A stretch of 9,335 nt of DNA. Source: Gammaproteobacteria bacterium (GTDB lineage: Bacteria; Pseudomonadota; Gammaproteobacteria; GCA-001735895). Positions 1 through 7,664 of the stretch are shown here, one piece after another. Each line of letters starts with the position of its first letter. Positions within the stretch are counted from its first letter, which is position 1. Made by a program: the position numbers and the translations under genes. The DNA lies in contig WGBK01000102.1 of assembly GCA_015494335.1 (NCBI GenBank), forward strand, positions 1 to 9,335, read 5' to 3'. A model generated the notes under the pieces. The model saw only the letters and a list, made by a program, of their open reading frames with translations. It ran no database searches and was not told the origin of the DNA.

Positions 1-112
1 CGAATTCCACCAGCGCTGGCTGTCGATGCTGAAACGACTGCAGCAGGGGACGCGCATGCGCGTCCCCTGCTGCAGTCGTTTCAGCATCGACAGCCAGCGC
101 TGGTGGAATTCG
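1..112. repeat. Perfect 112-bp palindrome (56-bp arms, no spacer) at the window edge
   Basis: Base i is complementary to base 113-i for every position from 1 to 112, with the axis between 56 and 57. The innermost 14 bases, ACGCGCATGCGCGT at 50-63, are themselves a palindrome and may be the native seed of the fold-back. The right arm (57-112), read on the minus strand, continues the NDH-like protein with plausible family sequence (SEFHQRWLSMLKRLQQGTR). The left arm simply repeats it in reverse orientation. There is no T-run and no gene boundary here, so it is not a transcription terminator. The most likely explanation is an assembly or amplification fold-back at a contig end. A genuine inverted duplication is possible but less likely. 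Confidence 0.95.
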
Positions 113-510
113 CTGATCGGTTTCACCGGCGTGCTGTGTTCGCGGCTGCCGGGGATGCTGCGGTCGGGCGTGGAACCGATATCGATGGAGGCGATGTCGT
201 ATTCGATGTCCGGGCGACCGGCCAGGGACAGCCGCCGCCGTTTTGGATCAATGGCGGTGACTTCGTCGCGGATCCAGCGCACCCCGGCCCAGTGGCACAG
301 ACGGGCAAGGTCGATATGGGTGTCTTCGAAACGGTAATGCCCCGCCACCAGGCCCGGCAACATGCCCGAGTAAGGCGTCATCGACTGCGGCGAGATCAGG
401 GTCAGGCGCACTCCGGGCAGGGGTTTCATCGCCCACATGCGCAACACCAGGGCATGGCTGTGGCCGCCGCCGACGAACACCAGATCCCTGAAGGCGGGCG
501 TGCCGTTCAC
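1..510 (-). CDS. NDH-like FAD-dependent oxidoreductase, probable N-terminal part of a SelD fusion (partial, 3' end lost)
   Basis: The GTG at 510-508 opens a frame that stays open to base 1. About residues 9-31 form a Rossmann-type dinucleotide-binding start with the motif VGGGHSHALVLR, followed by a segment around LISPQSMTPYSGMLPGLVAG (residues about 46-65). This combination is characteristic of the pyridine nucleotide-disulfide oxidoreductase-like (NDH-2-like) domain that in many bacteria is fused to the N-terminus of selenide, water dikinase SelD, or encoded beside it. Its role in selenium metabolism is not settled. The GTG overlaps the mnmH stop (GTGA), which implies translational coupling and supports a selenium role. 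No clear Shine-Dalgarno site is visible. Only about 151 codons (510 to about 57) are trustworthy: beyond that the frame runs into the left arm of a perfect palindrome and encodes residues (PCCSRFSIDS...) unlike the expected second glycine-rich motif. The kinase domain is not in the window, so fusion to SelD is an inference. A stand-alone oxidoreductase next to selD is the alternative. Confidence 0.8.
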   Translation of the reverse strand, partial: MNGTPAFRDLVFVGGGHSHALVLRMWAMKPLPGVRLTLISPQSMTPYSGMLPGLVAGHYRFEDTHIDLARLCHWAGVRWIRDEVTAIDPKRRRLSLAGRPDIEYDIASIDIGSTPDRSIPGSREHSTPVKPISEFHQRWLSMLKRLQQGTRMRVPCCSRFSIDSQRWWNS

Positions 511-1622
511 GATGCGCGTGGAAGTTCGGCGAGTCGTTGCTCCGACCAGTCGAGTATCGCCTTTTCGCTGCCGCTGAAGATGATGTTGCGGGGCTTGGAC
601 TGGAGCTGATACCGGTACATGGGATCGTAGTAGTGCTGCAGCAGCATCTCGATGCCCGCATCGAAACCTGTGGGGTCATCTTCCTCGAACAGGCGTTCGA
701 GGGCCGCGCCGAACAGTTCGCGCAGGATCGCGTGGCGCTCGCCGCCGAGGCGCTTGCGGATGCGGTCGAGATTGCCGAGCACGAACTCGCCGAAACGGTC
801 GCGTGCCGAATCGCCGTAACGCTGCCGGTACCCGGGCCAGTTGTCGGCGATGTAATCCTCGCGGATGATGCGTACCCGTTCCTCGAGACTGCGTTCGAGA
901 TAGATGCGCGGCGCCTCGCGCATGCGTTCGATCAGCGTATCCGGCAGCAGCAAGCGCCCGATCAGACGGCCCTCGTCCTCCAGCCACAGCGGCATGCCGG
1001 GGTGGCGGTGGCGATGGCGCAGGAATTCGATGGAAAGCCGGTTCTCGAAATCGATCTGCTGCGGCTGCCAGTCATCGACATCGCGACCGAAGGCCGAACC
1101 GCGGTGATTGGCCAGGCCTTCGAGATCGACATGATGACGCGTCTTCAGCAGCACACGGGTCTTGCCGGAGCCGGTCATGCCGCTGAGGATCCAGAAATCC
1201 AGCTCGCGGCTGTTGCGTTCCAGTTCATCGATGAGAAAGCGCCGCATCGCCTTGTAGCCGCCCTTGACCAGCGGGTAGTCGATGCCCTGCTCGCGCAGCC
1301 AAGCCTGGGTGGTGCGGGAGCGCAGTCCGCCGCGGAAACAGTAAAGATAGCCGTCGGGATGGCGCTCAACGAAATCCTTCCAGGCCGCGATGCGCTCGGC
1401 ACGCACCTCCGGTGTCGCCAGTTCCAGGCCGAGGCGGATGGCTTCATCCTGACCCTGCTGCTTGTAGCGCTTGCCGATGGCCTCACGCTGTTGATCGTCG
1501 AGGATCGGCCGGTTCACCGCCGTGGGAAAGGCCCCCTTGGCAAACTCCACCGGCGCGCGCACATCCATCATCGGGGTGTCGTCGAGAAACAGGCTCAGGT
1601 AGTCGTCGGTATCGGGGCGCAT
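507..1622 (-). CDS. mnmH: tRNA 2-selenouridine synthase MnmH (SelU)
   Basis: MnmH replaces sulfur by selenium at the wobble uridine (U34) of certain tRNAs, using selenophosphate from SelD and passing through a geranylated 2-thiouridine intermediate. The 371-residue product is close to the E. coli length (about 364). An N-terminal rhodanese domain covers about residues 10-125, with DVRAPVEF at 20-27 and the catalytic cysteine C95 in the YCFRGG loop. A P-loop GMTGSGKT follows at 148-155, then DLEGLANHRGSAFG and LEDEGRLIGR, both strongly conserved in this family. The C-terminus carries the family motif YYDPMYRYQL. The ATG at 1622 was chosen because MRPDTDDYLSLF aligns with the start of known MnmH proteins. 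The frame continues upstream to 1964, but that part overlaps rlmKL and has no family character. It lies 14 bp after rlmKL with no obvious Shine-Dalgarno site, and its TGA overlaps the next gene's GTG. Confidence 0.96.
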   Translation of the reverse strand: MRPDTDDYLSLFLDDTPMMDVRAPVEFAKGAFPTAVNRPILDDQQREAIGKRYKQQGQDEAIRLGLELATPEVRAERIAAWKDFVERHPDGYLYCFRGGLRSRTTQAWLREQGIDYPLVKGGYKAMRRFLIDELERNSRELDFWILSGMTGSGKTRVLLKTRHHVDLEGLANHRGSAFGRDVDDWQPQQIDFENRLSIEFLRHRHRHPGMPLWLEDEGRLIGRLLLPDTLIERMREAPRIYLERSLEERVRIIREDYIADNWPGYRQRYGDSARDRFGEFVLGNLDRIRKRLGGERHAILRELFGAALERLFEEDDPTGFDAGIEMLLQHYYDPMYRYQLQSKPRNIIFSGSEKAILDWSEQRLAELPRAS

Positions 1623-1636
1623 GGGTTGCAATTGTA

Positions 1637-3829
1637 TCAGTGCGGGCGGATTTCCCAACACTGGTGGATCTTCGGCCGGCGCTTGAAGTCCTCCGGGATG
1701 GTCTGGCGGGTGATATCGCGCACGGAATAGGCCTTTTCCAGTTCCGGCGACAATCGGAAACCGCGGCGGTTGGTGGAGAAGTAGAGCAGCCCGTCCCGCG
1801 CCAGCAGGGTCATAGCCTGGCGCACCAGGGTTTCGTGATCGCGCTGGATGTCGAGCACCTCGCTCATACGCTTGGAGTTGGAGAAGGACGGCGGATCGAG
1901 GAAGATCATGTCGAAGCCGCCCTGCAGACCGTAGCGGCGCGGCTTCTTCAGCAGTTCCAGGCAATCCTGCTGCAGAAACTCGTAACGTTCGTCGTCCTCG
2001 AGATCGTTGGCCGCGAAGTTTTCCCGCGCCCAGTTGAGGTAGGTGGCCGAGAGGTCGGCCGAAACAATGCGGCTGGCGCCGCCGAGCGCCGCCTGCACGC
2101 TGACCGAGGCGGTATAGCAGAACAGGTTGAGCAGCGACTTGCCGGCCATCTGTTCGCGGATCATTGCCCGTGTCGGCCGGTGATCGAGAAACAGGCCGGT
2201 ATCGAGATAGTCGCTGAGGTTGACCAGCAGCCGTGCCGGCCCTTCGCGCACCAGGAACAGCTCACCCTGACGGTCCTGCTTCTGGTACTGGCTGCTGCCC
2301 TTCTGTCGCCGGCGCTGCTTGACGAACAGGCGGCTCTCGTCGATGCCGAAGACCTCGCAGACCACCCGCTGCGCCCGCCGCAGGCGATCCTCGGCGATTT
2401 CGGCGTCGATGGTTTTCGGGGCCTGGTATTCCTGCAGGTGGTAGCAGACGATCTCCGGATCCAGCGCACTTTCGTAGCGATCCAGCGCAAAGGCGAATTC
2501 GGGCAGATCGGCATCGTAGACGCGATAGCAGGTGACATCGTTGCGGCGCGCCCAGCGCGACAGGTGACGCTCGTTCTTCTGCAGACGGTTGCGCAGGGCG
2601 GCGGCTTCCGGATCGTCGCTGCGGATCGCCGGCGCGGCCTGGGGGGCCGGGGCGACCGCCGGCGCATTCGCCTCGACGCGGAAAGAGGCGAACAGGCAGG
2701 CAATCGGCCCGTTGTTCACCGCTTTCTTGCGCTCGCGCGGCAGACGCAGGCGATGCAGCAGATCCGGGTTGGCCGAGATCAGGTGAACGCTGGCCCCGGG
2801 AAAGGCGCCGAAGGCCTGTCCCATCTGCGTATAGAGCCGGGCCAGCCCCTCTTCCGCCTGCAGGCGCTCGCCATAGGGCGGATTGCCGATGATGATCGGC
2901 GGCCGCCGGAGTTTCAGTTTCGGAAGATCGGCGACCGCAATGGACTCGAAGCGGATCAGCGACTCCACCCCGGCGCGCAGGGCATTGTCGCGGGCGATGC
3001 GCAGGGCGGCCTTGCTGTGGTCGCATCCGACGATCTCGACATCGGGATGCTCGTCGATGGCGGCTTCCGCCTCGGTCAGCAGCCGTTGCCACAGCGCGGC
3101 ATCGTGCTGCTTCCAGCGCAGGAAACCGAAATGCTCGCGGTCCAGTCCCGGCGCAATGTTGGCGGCGATCATCGCGCCCTCGATGACGAAGGTACCGGAG
3201 CCGGTGAAGGGATCGAGCAGGCTGTGCTTGCACATCGACTCGCGGTTCCATCCCGCAGTGGCCAGCAGCGCCGCGGCCAGGTTTTCCTTCAGCGGGGCGC
3301 CAGCATGCTGCAGGCGGTAGCCGCGGCGGTGCAGGGGCTGCCCCGACAGGTCGATGCTGAGGCTGGCGCGGTTCTTGTGGATATTCAGGTGGACACGGAG
3401 GTCGGGCCGCTCCTTGTCGATGACCGGCCTGCCACCGCTACGGTTGCGAAACCAGTCGACGATAGCATCCTTGACCTTCAGCGCCGCGTAATGGCTGTGA
3501 TCGATGGTCGAACGCGACAGGGTCGCCGACACCGCGAGGCTGTGATGATCGCTCAGGTGTTCGGACCAGTCGATGGCCAGGACTTCCTGGTACAGCGCTT
3601 CCTCGCTGTCCGCCTTGAAACTCTTGATCGGCAGGTAGACCCGGTTGGCGATGCGCGAGTGCAGGCAGGCCCGGTAGGCCAGTTCCAGCGAACCCTCGAG
3701 CTCGACGCCGCCATAGACCTTCTTCACCTTGTGCGGGTTCGTCACCGCCGCGGCGATGTCGCGCAACTCGTGGTGCAGTGCTGTCTCGAAACCCTTCGGA
3801 CCGGTGACGAAATAGCGGCGGTCGGTCAC
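1637..3829 (-). CDS. rlmKL: Bifunctional 23S rRNA (guanine-N2/N7)-methyltransferase RlmK/L
   Basis: In E. coli the RlmL half makes m2G2445 and the RlmK half makes m7G2069 in 23S rRNA, both SAM-dependent and acting during assembly of the 50S subunit. The predicted protein has 730 residues (E. coli about 702). In order: a THUMP-containing N-terminal region (about 1-160); the RlmL methyltransferase with LLDPFTGSGTFVIEGA at 204-219 and the catalytic-type NPPYGERL at 316-323; an Ala/Pro-rich linker (about 384-405); and the RlmK methyltransferase with LNLFCYTASVSV at 567-578 and LDPPSFSNSKRM at 644-655. Conserved stretches such as KVKDAIVDWF and TGLFLDHR also match RlmKL. I chose the GTG at 3829-3827: it overlaps the upstream TGA as GTGA and puts YFVTGPKGFE at the position of the conserved N-terminus. 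The frame has an ATG at 3886, but the extra 19 residues are basic, non-conserved and lie inside the upstream gene. Confidence 0.96.
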   Translation of the reverse strand: MTDRRYFVTGPKGFETALHHELRDIAAAVTNPHKVKKVYGGVELEGSLELAYRACLHSRIANRVYLPIKSFKADSEEALYQEVLAIDWSEHLSDHHSLAVSATLSRSTIDHSHYAALKVKDAIVDWFRNRSGGRPVIDKERPDLRVHLNIHKNRASLSIDLSGQPLHRRGYRLQHAGAPLKENLAAALLATAGWNRESMCKHSLLDPFTGSGTFVIEGAMIAANIAPGLDREHFGFLRWKQHDAALWQRLLTEAEAAIDEHPDVEIVGCDHSKAALRIARDNALRAGVESLIRFESIAVADLPKLKLRRPPIIIGNPPYGERLQAEEGLARLYTQMGQAFGAFPGASVHLISANPDLLHRLRLPRERKKAVNNGPIACLFASFRVEANAPAVAPAPQAAPAIRSDDPEAAALRNRLQKNERHLSRWARRNDVTCYRVYDADLPEFAFALDRYESALDPEIVCYHLQEYQAPKTIDAEIAEDRLRRAQRVVCEVFGIDESRLFVKQRRRQKGSSQYQKQDRQGELFLVREGPARLLVNLSDYLDTGLFLDHRPTRAMIREQMAGKSLLNLFCYTASVSVQAALGGASRIVSADLSATYLNWARENFAANDLEDDERYEFLQQDCLELLKKPRRYGLQGGFDMIFLDPPSFSNSKRMSEVLDIQRDHETLVRQAMTLLARDGLLYFSTNRRGFRLSPELEKAYSVRDITRQTIPEDFKRRPKIHQCWEIRPH

Positions 3830-6800
3830 AGCAGCACTTTCTCCAGCCCGCCGTGACGCATGCGTTCGAGGAAATCGTCGAGCCACTGCTCGCCGTAGTT
3901 CAGGCGCGCCAGTTCAACGACGATATAGTCGGTCTCGACGCCAGTCAGGGCTTCGTAGCGAGACAGGCCCTGCTGGCAGGCGGGACAGGAAGTCAGGCAC
4001 TTGACGCTGCGTTGCGGATTGCCTTCGCGGACCTGATCCCGCGCCTGCTCCATCGATTCGAGCTTGCGGGTGAACAGCTGGTGGGCGATGTCGGGCCGGG
4101 CCGTGGCCAGGGTACCGGACTCGCTGCAGCAGCGTTCCGTCTGTACCACCGTCTGCTGCATCAGCTCGCTGGCCACCTCGATCGGCACCTGCTGCTTGAT
4201 CGGCGTGTGGCAGGGATCGTGGTAGATGTAGCCGGTATCGCTCTGCTGGTCGAGGCGGAAGCCCTTCTCCACCAGGTATTCGTGGATGTCGAGGATGCGC
4301 GAGCCGGGGAAGATCTTCTCGAATTCGTAGCGTTCGAGCTGATCGAGGCAAGTGCCGCAGGACACGATGACGGTCTTGATGTCCAGGTAGTTCAGGGTGT
4401 TGGCGACGCGGTGGAACAACACCCGGTTCTGCGCGGTGATCTGCTGGCCCTTGGCATCGTCCCCGGCGGCGATCTGCGGATAGCCGCAGCACAGGTAGCC
4501 CGGCGGCAGCACCGTGCGCGCCCCGGCCTGGTAGAGCATGGCCAGGGTCGCCAGGCCGACCTGGCTGAACAGGCGCTCGGAGCCGCAGCCGGGGAAGTAG
4601 AATACCGATTCGCGCTGTTCCGGCGGCGTCTCCGGATCGCGGATGATCGGCACCAGGGAGCGGTCGTCAGCGCCCAGCAACTGGCGCATGGTCCGGTTCG
4701 GCACATTGGCCTGCACCGGGTTGCGCACGAAGTTGATGATCTGCTGGCTCGGCTTCGGCGTCCCGGTGGTGGCATGGGCCGGTGCGCGTCGCGGCGGCGC
4801 CAGCCCCAGCGGCTTGAGCAGCCGGCGCATCCAGCGCACGCCGAGGAAGCCCCATTCCAGCAGCGCCTTGCGGCTGAGCTTGATCAGGGTCGGGTCCTGC
4901 AGGTTGAGGAAGGCGATGGCGACCGCCCCGCCAAGGCTGAAGCGACGTTTTTTCTGCTGCTTCAGCAGCTGCCGCATGGCGATGCTGACATCACCGAAAT
5001 CGATGTTGACCGGACAGGGTGCGAGGCACTTGTGGCAGGTCGTGCAGTGATCGGCGACATCGTTGAGTTCGTCGAAATGGCGCTGCGACAGACCGCGTCG
5101 GGTCTGCTCCTCGTAGAGGAAGGCTTCGATGATCTGCCCGGTGGCGAGGATCTTGTTGCGCGGCGAGTACAGCAGGTTGGCACGCGGAATGTGGGTCATG
5201 CACTCGGGCTTGCACTTGCCGCAGCGCAGGCAGTTCTTTATGGAATCGTTGATGGCACCGAGGTCGCTGTACTCGAGGATCAGGGCTTCCTGTTCCAGCA
5301 GGCGCAGGGAGGGCGTATAGGCATTGTCGAGGCCGGAGCCGATCATCAGCTTGTCGCGGTTGAAACGCCCCTCGGGGTCGACCCGGCGCTTGTATTCGGC
5401 GAAGGCCTCGAGCTTCTCCGGCTCGAGGAACTGGATCTTGGTCAGGCCGATGCCGTGCTCGCCGGAAACCACGCCGCCAAGGGAGGTCGCCAGTTGCATG
5501 ATCTCTTCCACCACCCGGTCGGCCTGGCGCAGCATCTCGTAGTTGTCCGAGTGCACCGGGATGTTGGTATGCACGTTGCCGTCGCCGGCATGCATGTGCA
5601 GCGCCACGAACAGGCGCGCATCACGAATGCGTCGGTGGATCTCGCCGATGCGCTCGCGCACCTCGGCGTATTCGAGGCCGGAGAAGATCTCCTCCAGCGG
5701 TTGTCGAACCTGCTTGCGATAGCTGATGCGCAGGTCGTTGCGCAACAGGCAGTCGATGATGCGGTCCTTCTTCTTCGACTTGCAGGGCAGCCGGTCGGCA
5801 AAGTCTCGGGCCGGGTCGTCGAAATGTTCCAGCCACAGGCGCCATTCCGCAGCCTGCTGGTCGATGTGCTCGAGTGCGAAATCGAGCTTGGCGCAGTGCA
5901 ACTCGTTCTCGTCGTCGCAGTGTTGTCGCTGCTCGCGCAGGTATTCGGCGATCGCATTGCAGATCTCGAGCTTGTTGGCGATCGAGTGGCGGATATTGAT
6001 GATGGCGATGCCGCGGCTGTACTCGGCCAGGTTCTGCAACGGGATCACCACGTCCTCGTTGATCTTGAAGGCATTGGTATGAGCCGAGATCGCCGCGGTG
6101 CGCTTTCGGTCGGCCCAGAAGCGGGTGCGCGCCTCGGGGCTGACGGCAATGAAGCCTTCCGCGCCCTCGGCATTGGCCAGCTCCACCACCTGGGAGCAGA
6201 CCTCGCCGAGACGGGCCTCGTCGTCGCCGATGAGATCCGCCAGCAGCAGCATCTTCGGGTGATCGGCACGGTTTGCCTTGGTGCTGTACTGCACTGCCTT
6301 GATGTAGCGCTCGTCGAGATGTTCGAGGCCGGCCAGTTGCACGCCCTCGGCCGCATCGATGAAGTCCTTGATCTTGACGATCGCCTGCACGTCCCTGCCC
6401 GCGTCCGGGCTGAAGAACTCGAGGCAGACGGTGCGCGTGAACTCGGGCACCGGGTGCAGCACGAACACACCGGAAGTGATCAGGCCGTCGCAGCCCTCCT
6501 TCTGGATGCCCGGCAGGCCGGACAGGAACTTGTCGGTCACATCCTTGCCCAGACCGGCCTTGCGGAAGCTGGCACCGGGCATCTCGAGGATCTCGGGGTC
6601 GCCCATCGGCTCTCCGGTTTCGCGATGATAGCGGGTGATCTCGAAGCGCACCGTCGGCTGCAGGTGGATCTTGCCGAGATTGTGGTCGAGACGCTTGACC
6701 TCCAGCCAGTGGGCGTCGGGCGTCACCATCTTCCAGCTCACCAGGTTGTCCAGCGTGGTGCCCCAGATCACCGCCTTCTTGCCGCCGGCGTTCATCGCGA

Positions 6801-7626
6801 TATTGCCGCCGATGGTGGAAGCGTCCTGGGAGGTCGGGTCCACGGCGAAGGCCAGGCCGGCGGCCTGGGCCCGCTTCGATACGCGCTGGGTGACCACGCC
6901 GGCCTCGGCGAAGATCGTGGCCGCGCTGCGCTGGCTGCCCGGCAACAGCTGTTGCTGCACTTCACCGAGGGTTTCCAGCTTTTCCAGGTTGATCACCGCG
7001 GTTTCCGCATGCAGCGGGATCGCGCCGCCGGTATAGCCGGTGCCACCGCCGCGCGGGATGATGGTCAGGCCCAGTTCGATACAGGCGTGGACCAGGTCGG
7101 CGATCTCCGCTTCGCTGGCTGGCGACAGCACCACCATCGGATACTCGACGCGCCAGTCGGTGGCATCGGTGGCGTGGGAAACCCTCGCCAGTCCGCTGAA
7201 ATCGATATTGTCGCGATGGGTGACGCGGGCTAGCCGCCGCGCGATGCGCTTGCGGTCGCGATCCAGCTTTTCCAGCCAGGCCTCGAATTCCCCGACCGTC
7301 TCGCGGGCGCGGGCGAGCAGGCTCAGCGCCAGCTTGTTGGCGTCGGCGCGGCGTTCGATCTGTTCCAGCCGGTGTTGCATCGCCTGCACCAGCTGCAGCT
7401 TGCGACGCGGATTCTCCAGCAGGTCGTCCTGCAGGTAGGGATTACGCTTGACCACCCAGATGTCACCGAGCACCTCGAACAGCATGCGTGCCGAGCGGCC
7501 GGTGCGTCTTTCCCCGCGCAGCCGATTGAGGATCTCCCACCACTCGGAGCCCATCAGACGCAGCACGATTTCGCGGTCGGAAAAGGAGGTGTAGTTGTAG
7601 GGAATTTCGCGGATACGGTCAGGCAT
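3826..7626 (-). CDS. Large FAD-linked oxidase / Fe-S oxidoreductase with N-terminal DUF3683-type region
   Basis: This 1266-residue protein joins in one chain the parts that glycolate oxidase-type enzymes keep as GlcD and GlcF. Residues about 1-130 carry the REIPYNYTSFSDREIVLRL start typical of the DUF3683 family. A PCMH-type FAD-binding domain follows (about 160-335; PRGGGTGYTGG at 191-201, TIGGNIAMNAGG at 271-282), then an FAD-oxidase C-terminal domain with HAGDGNVH at 679-686 and SGEHGIG at 721-727. Two ferredoxin-type motifs come next, C799/C802/C805/C809 and C861/C864/C867/C871. The C-terminus holds two CCG modules: C1014, C1046-C1047, C1090/C1093; and C1139, C1166-C1167, C1214/C1217. The family oxidises 2-hydroxyacids (lactate, glycolate, 2-hydroxyglutarate) and passes electrons through Fe-S centres; the substrate here is not readable. 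No transmembrane segment or signal peptide is evident, so it is probably cytoplasmic or peripherally membrane-bound. The ATG at 7626 matches the conserved family start. The 38 bp upstream contain no clear Shine-Dalgarno site or hairpin. It overlaps rlmKL by GTGA. Confidence 0.93.
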   Translation of the reverse strand: MPDRIREIPYNYTSFSDREIVLRLMGSEWWEILNRLRGERRTGRSARMLFEVLGDIWVVKRNPYLQDDLLENPRRKLQLVQAMQHRLEQIERRADANKLALSLLARARETVGEFEAWLEKLDRDRKRIARRLARVTHRDNIDFSGLARVSHATDATDWRVEYPMVVLSPASEAEIADLVHACIELGLTIIPRGGGTGYTGGAIPLHAETAVINLEKLETLGEVQQQLLPGSQRSAATIFAEAGVVTQRVSKRAQAAGLAFAVDPTSQDASTIGGNIAMNAGGKKAVIWGTTLDNLVSWKMVTPDAHWLEVKRLDHNLGKIHLQPTVRFEITRYHRETGEPMGDPEILEMPGASFRKAGLGKDVTDKFLSGLPGIQKEGCDGLITSGVFVLHPVPEFTRTVCLEFFSPDAGRDVQAIVKIKDFIDAAEGVQLAGLEHLDERYIKAVQYSTKANRADHPKMLLLADLIGDDEARLGEVCSQVVELANAEGAEGFIAVSPEARTRFWADRKRTAAISAHTNAFKINEDVVIPLQNLAEYSRGIAIINIRHSIANKLEICNAIAEYLREQRQHCDDENELHCAKLDFALEHIDQQAAEWRLWLEHFDDPARDFADRLPCKSKKKDRIIDCLLRNDLRISYRKQVRQPLEEIFSGLEYAEVRERIGEIHRRIRDARLFVALHMHAGDGNVHTNIPVHSDNYEMLRQADRVVEEIMQLATSLGGVVSGEHGIGLTKIQFLEPEKLEAFAEYKRRVDPEGRFNRDKLMIGSGLDNAYTPSLRLLEQEALILEYSDLGAINDSIKNCLRCGKCKPECMTHIPRANLLYSPRNKILATGQIIEAFLYEEQTRRGLSQRHFDELNDVADHCTTCHKCLAPCPVNIDFGDVSIAMRQLLKQQKKRRFSLGGAVAIAFLNLQDPTLIKLSRKALLEWGFLGVRWMRRLLKPLGLAPPRRAPAHATTGTPKPSQQIINFVRNPVQANVPNRTMRQLLGADDRSLVPIIRDPETPPEQRESVFYFPGCGSERLFSQVGLATLAMLYQAGARTVLPPGYLCCGYPQIAAGDDAKGQQITAQNRVLFHRVANTLNYLDIKTVIVSCGTCLDQLERYEFEKIFPGSRILDIHEYLVEKGFRLDQQSDTGYIYHDPCHTPIKQQVPIEVASELMQQTVVQTERCCSESGTLATARPDIAHQLFTRKLESMEQARDQVREGNPQRSVKCLTSCPACQQGLSRYEALTGVETDYIVVELARLNYGEQWLDDFLERMRHGGLEKVLL
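3841..3844 (-). promoter_or_regulatory. Possible ribosome binding site for rlmKL
   Basis: The minus strand reads GGAG here, 11 bases before the GTG at 3829. It lies inside the last codons of the upstream oxidoreductase. The spacing is on the long side, but with the GTGA overlap it fits re-initiation by ribosomes finishing the upstream gene and supports the GTG start over the ATG at 3886. Confidence 0.4.
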
Positions 7627-7664
7627 GGACGGCGTGCGGGCGTTGGCTTGCGGAAGGCGCTGGA

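Noticed and set aside
2..111. Two GAATTC (EcoRI) sites at 2-7 and 106-111 as evidence of a cloning junction
   Set aside because: The copy at 106-111 lies in uninterrupted family coding sequence, and the other is just its mirror in the palindrome, so neither needs a cloning explanation.
1..112. Transcription terminator or regulatory hairpin
   Set aside because: The palindrome lies within coding sequence, lacks a T-run, and has 56-bp perfect arms, far longer than a terminator stem.
248..679. Minus-strand frame overlapping the mnmH end and the NDH-like start
   Set aside because: Its Ser/Arg/Pro-rich product has no family character. The frame beginning at the GTG at 510 gives the recognisable GGGHSH flavoprotein instead.
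1623..1964. Upstream extension of the mnmH frame
   Set aside because: It overlaps the conserved RlmK catalytic region, and the extra 114 residues are Pro/Arg/Ala-rich and not found in MnmH proteins. The ATG at 1622 fits the family length.
1412..3856. Long plus-strand open frame opposite mnmH and rlmKL
   Set aside because: It is antisense to clearly recognised conserved genes. Such frames are common in GC-rich DNA with G/C-biased third positions, and the translation shows no recognisable domain.
3853..7233. Plus-strand open frame of over 1100 codons opposite the oxidoreductase
   Set aside because: It is a shadow frame. The minus strand carries conserved FAD and Fe-S motifs throughout, while this frame gives low-complexity Gln/Val/Ala/Asp/Leu-rich sequence without motifs.
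7627..7664. Promoter or terminator between the channel and oxidoreductase genes
   Set aside because: The 38-bp gap shows no convincing -35/-10 pair, hairpin or T-run.
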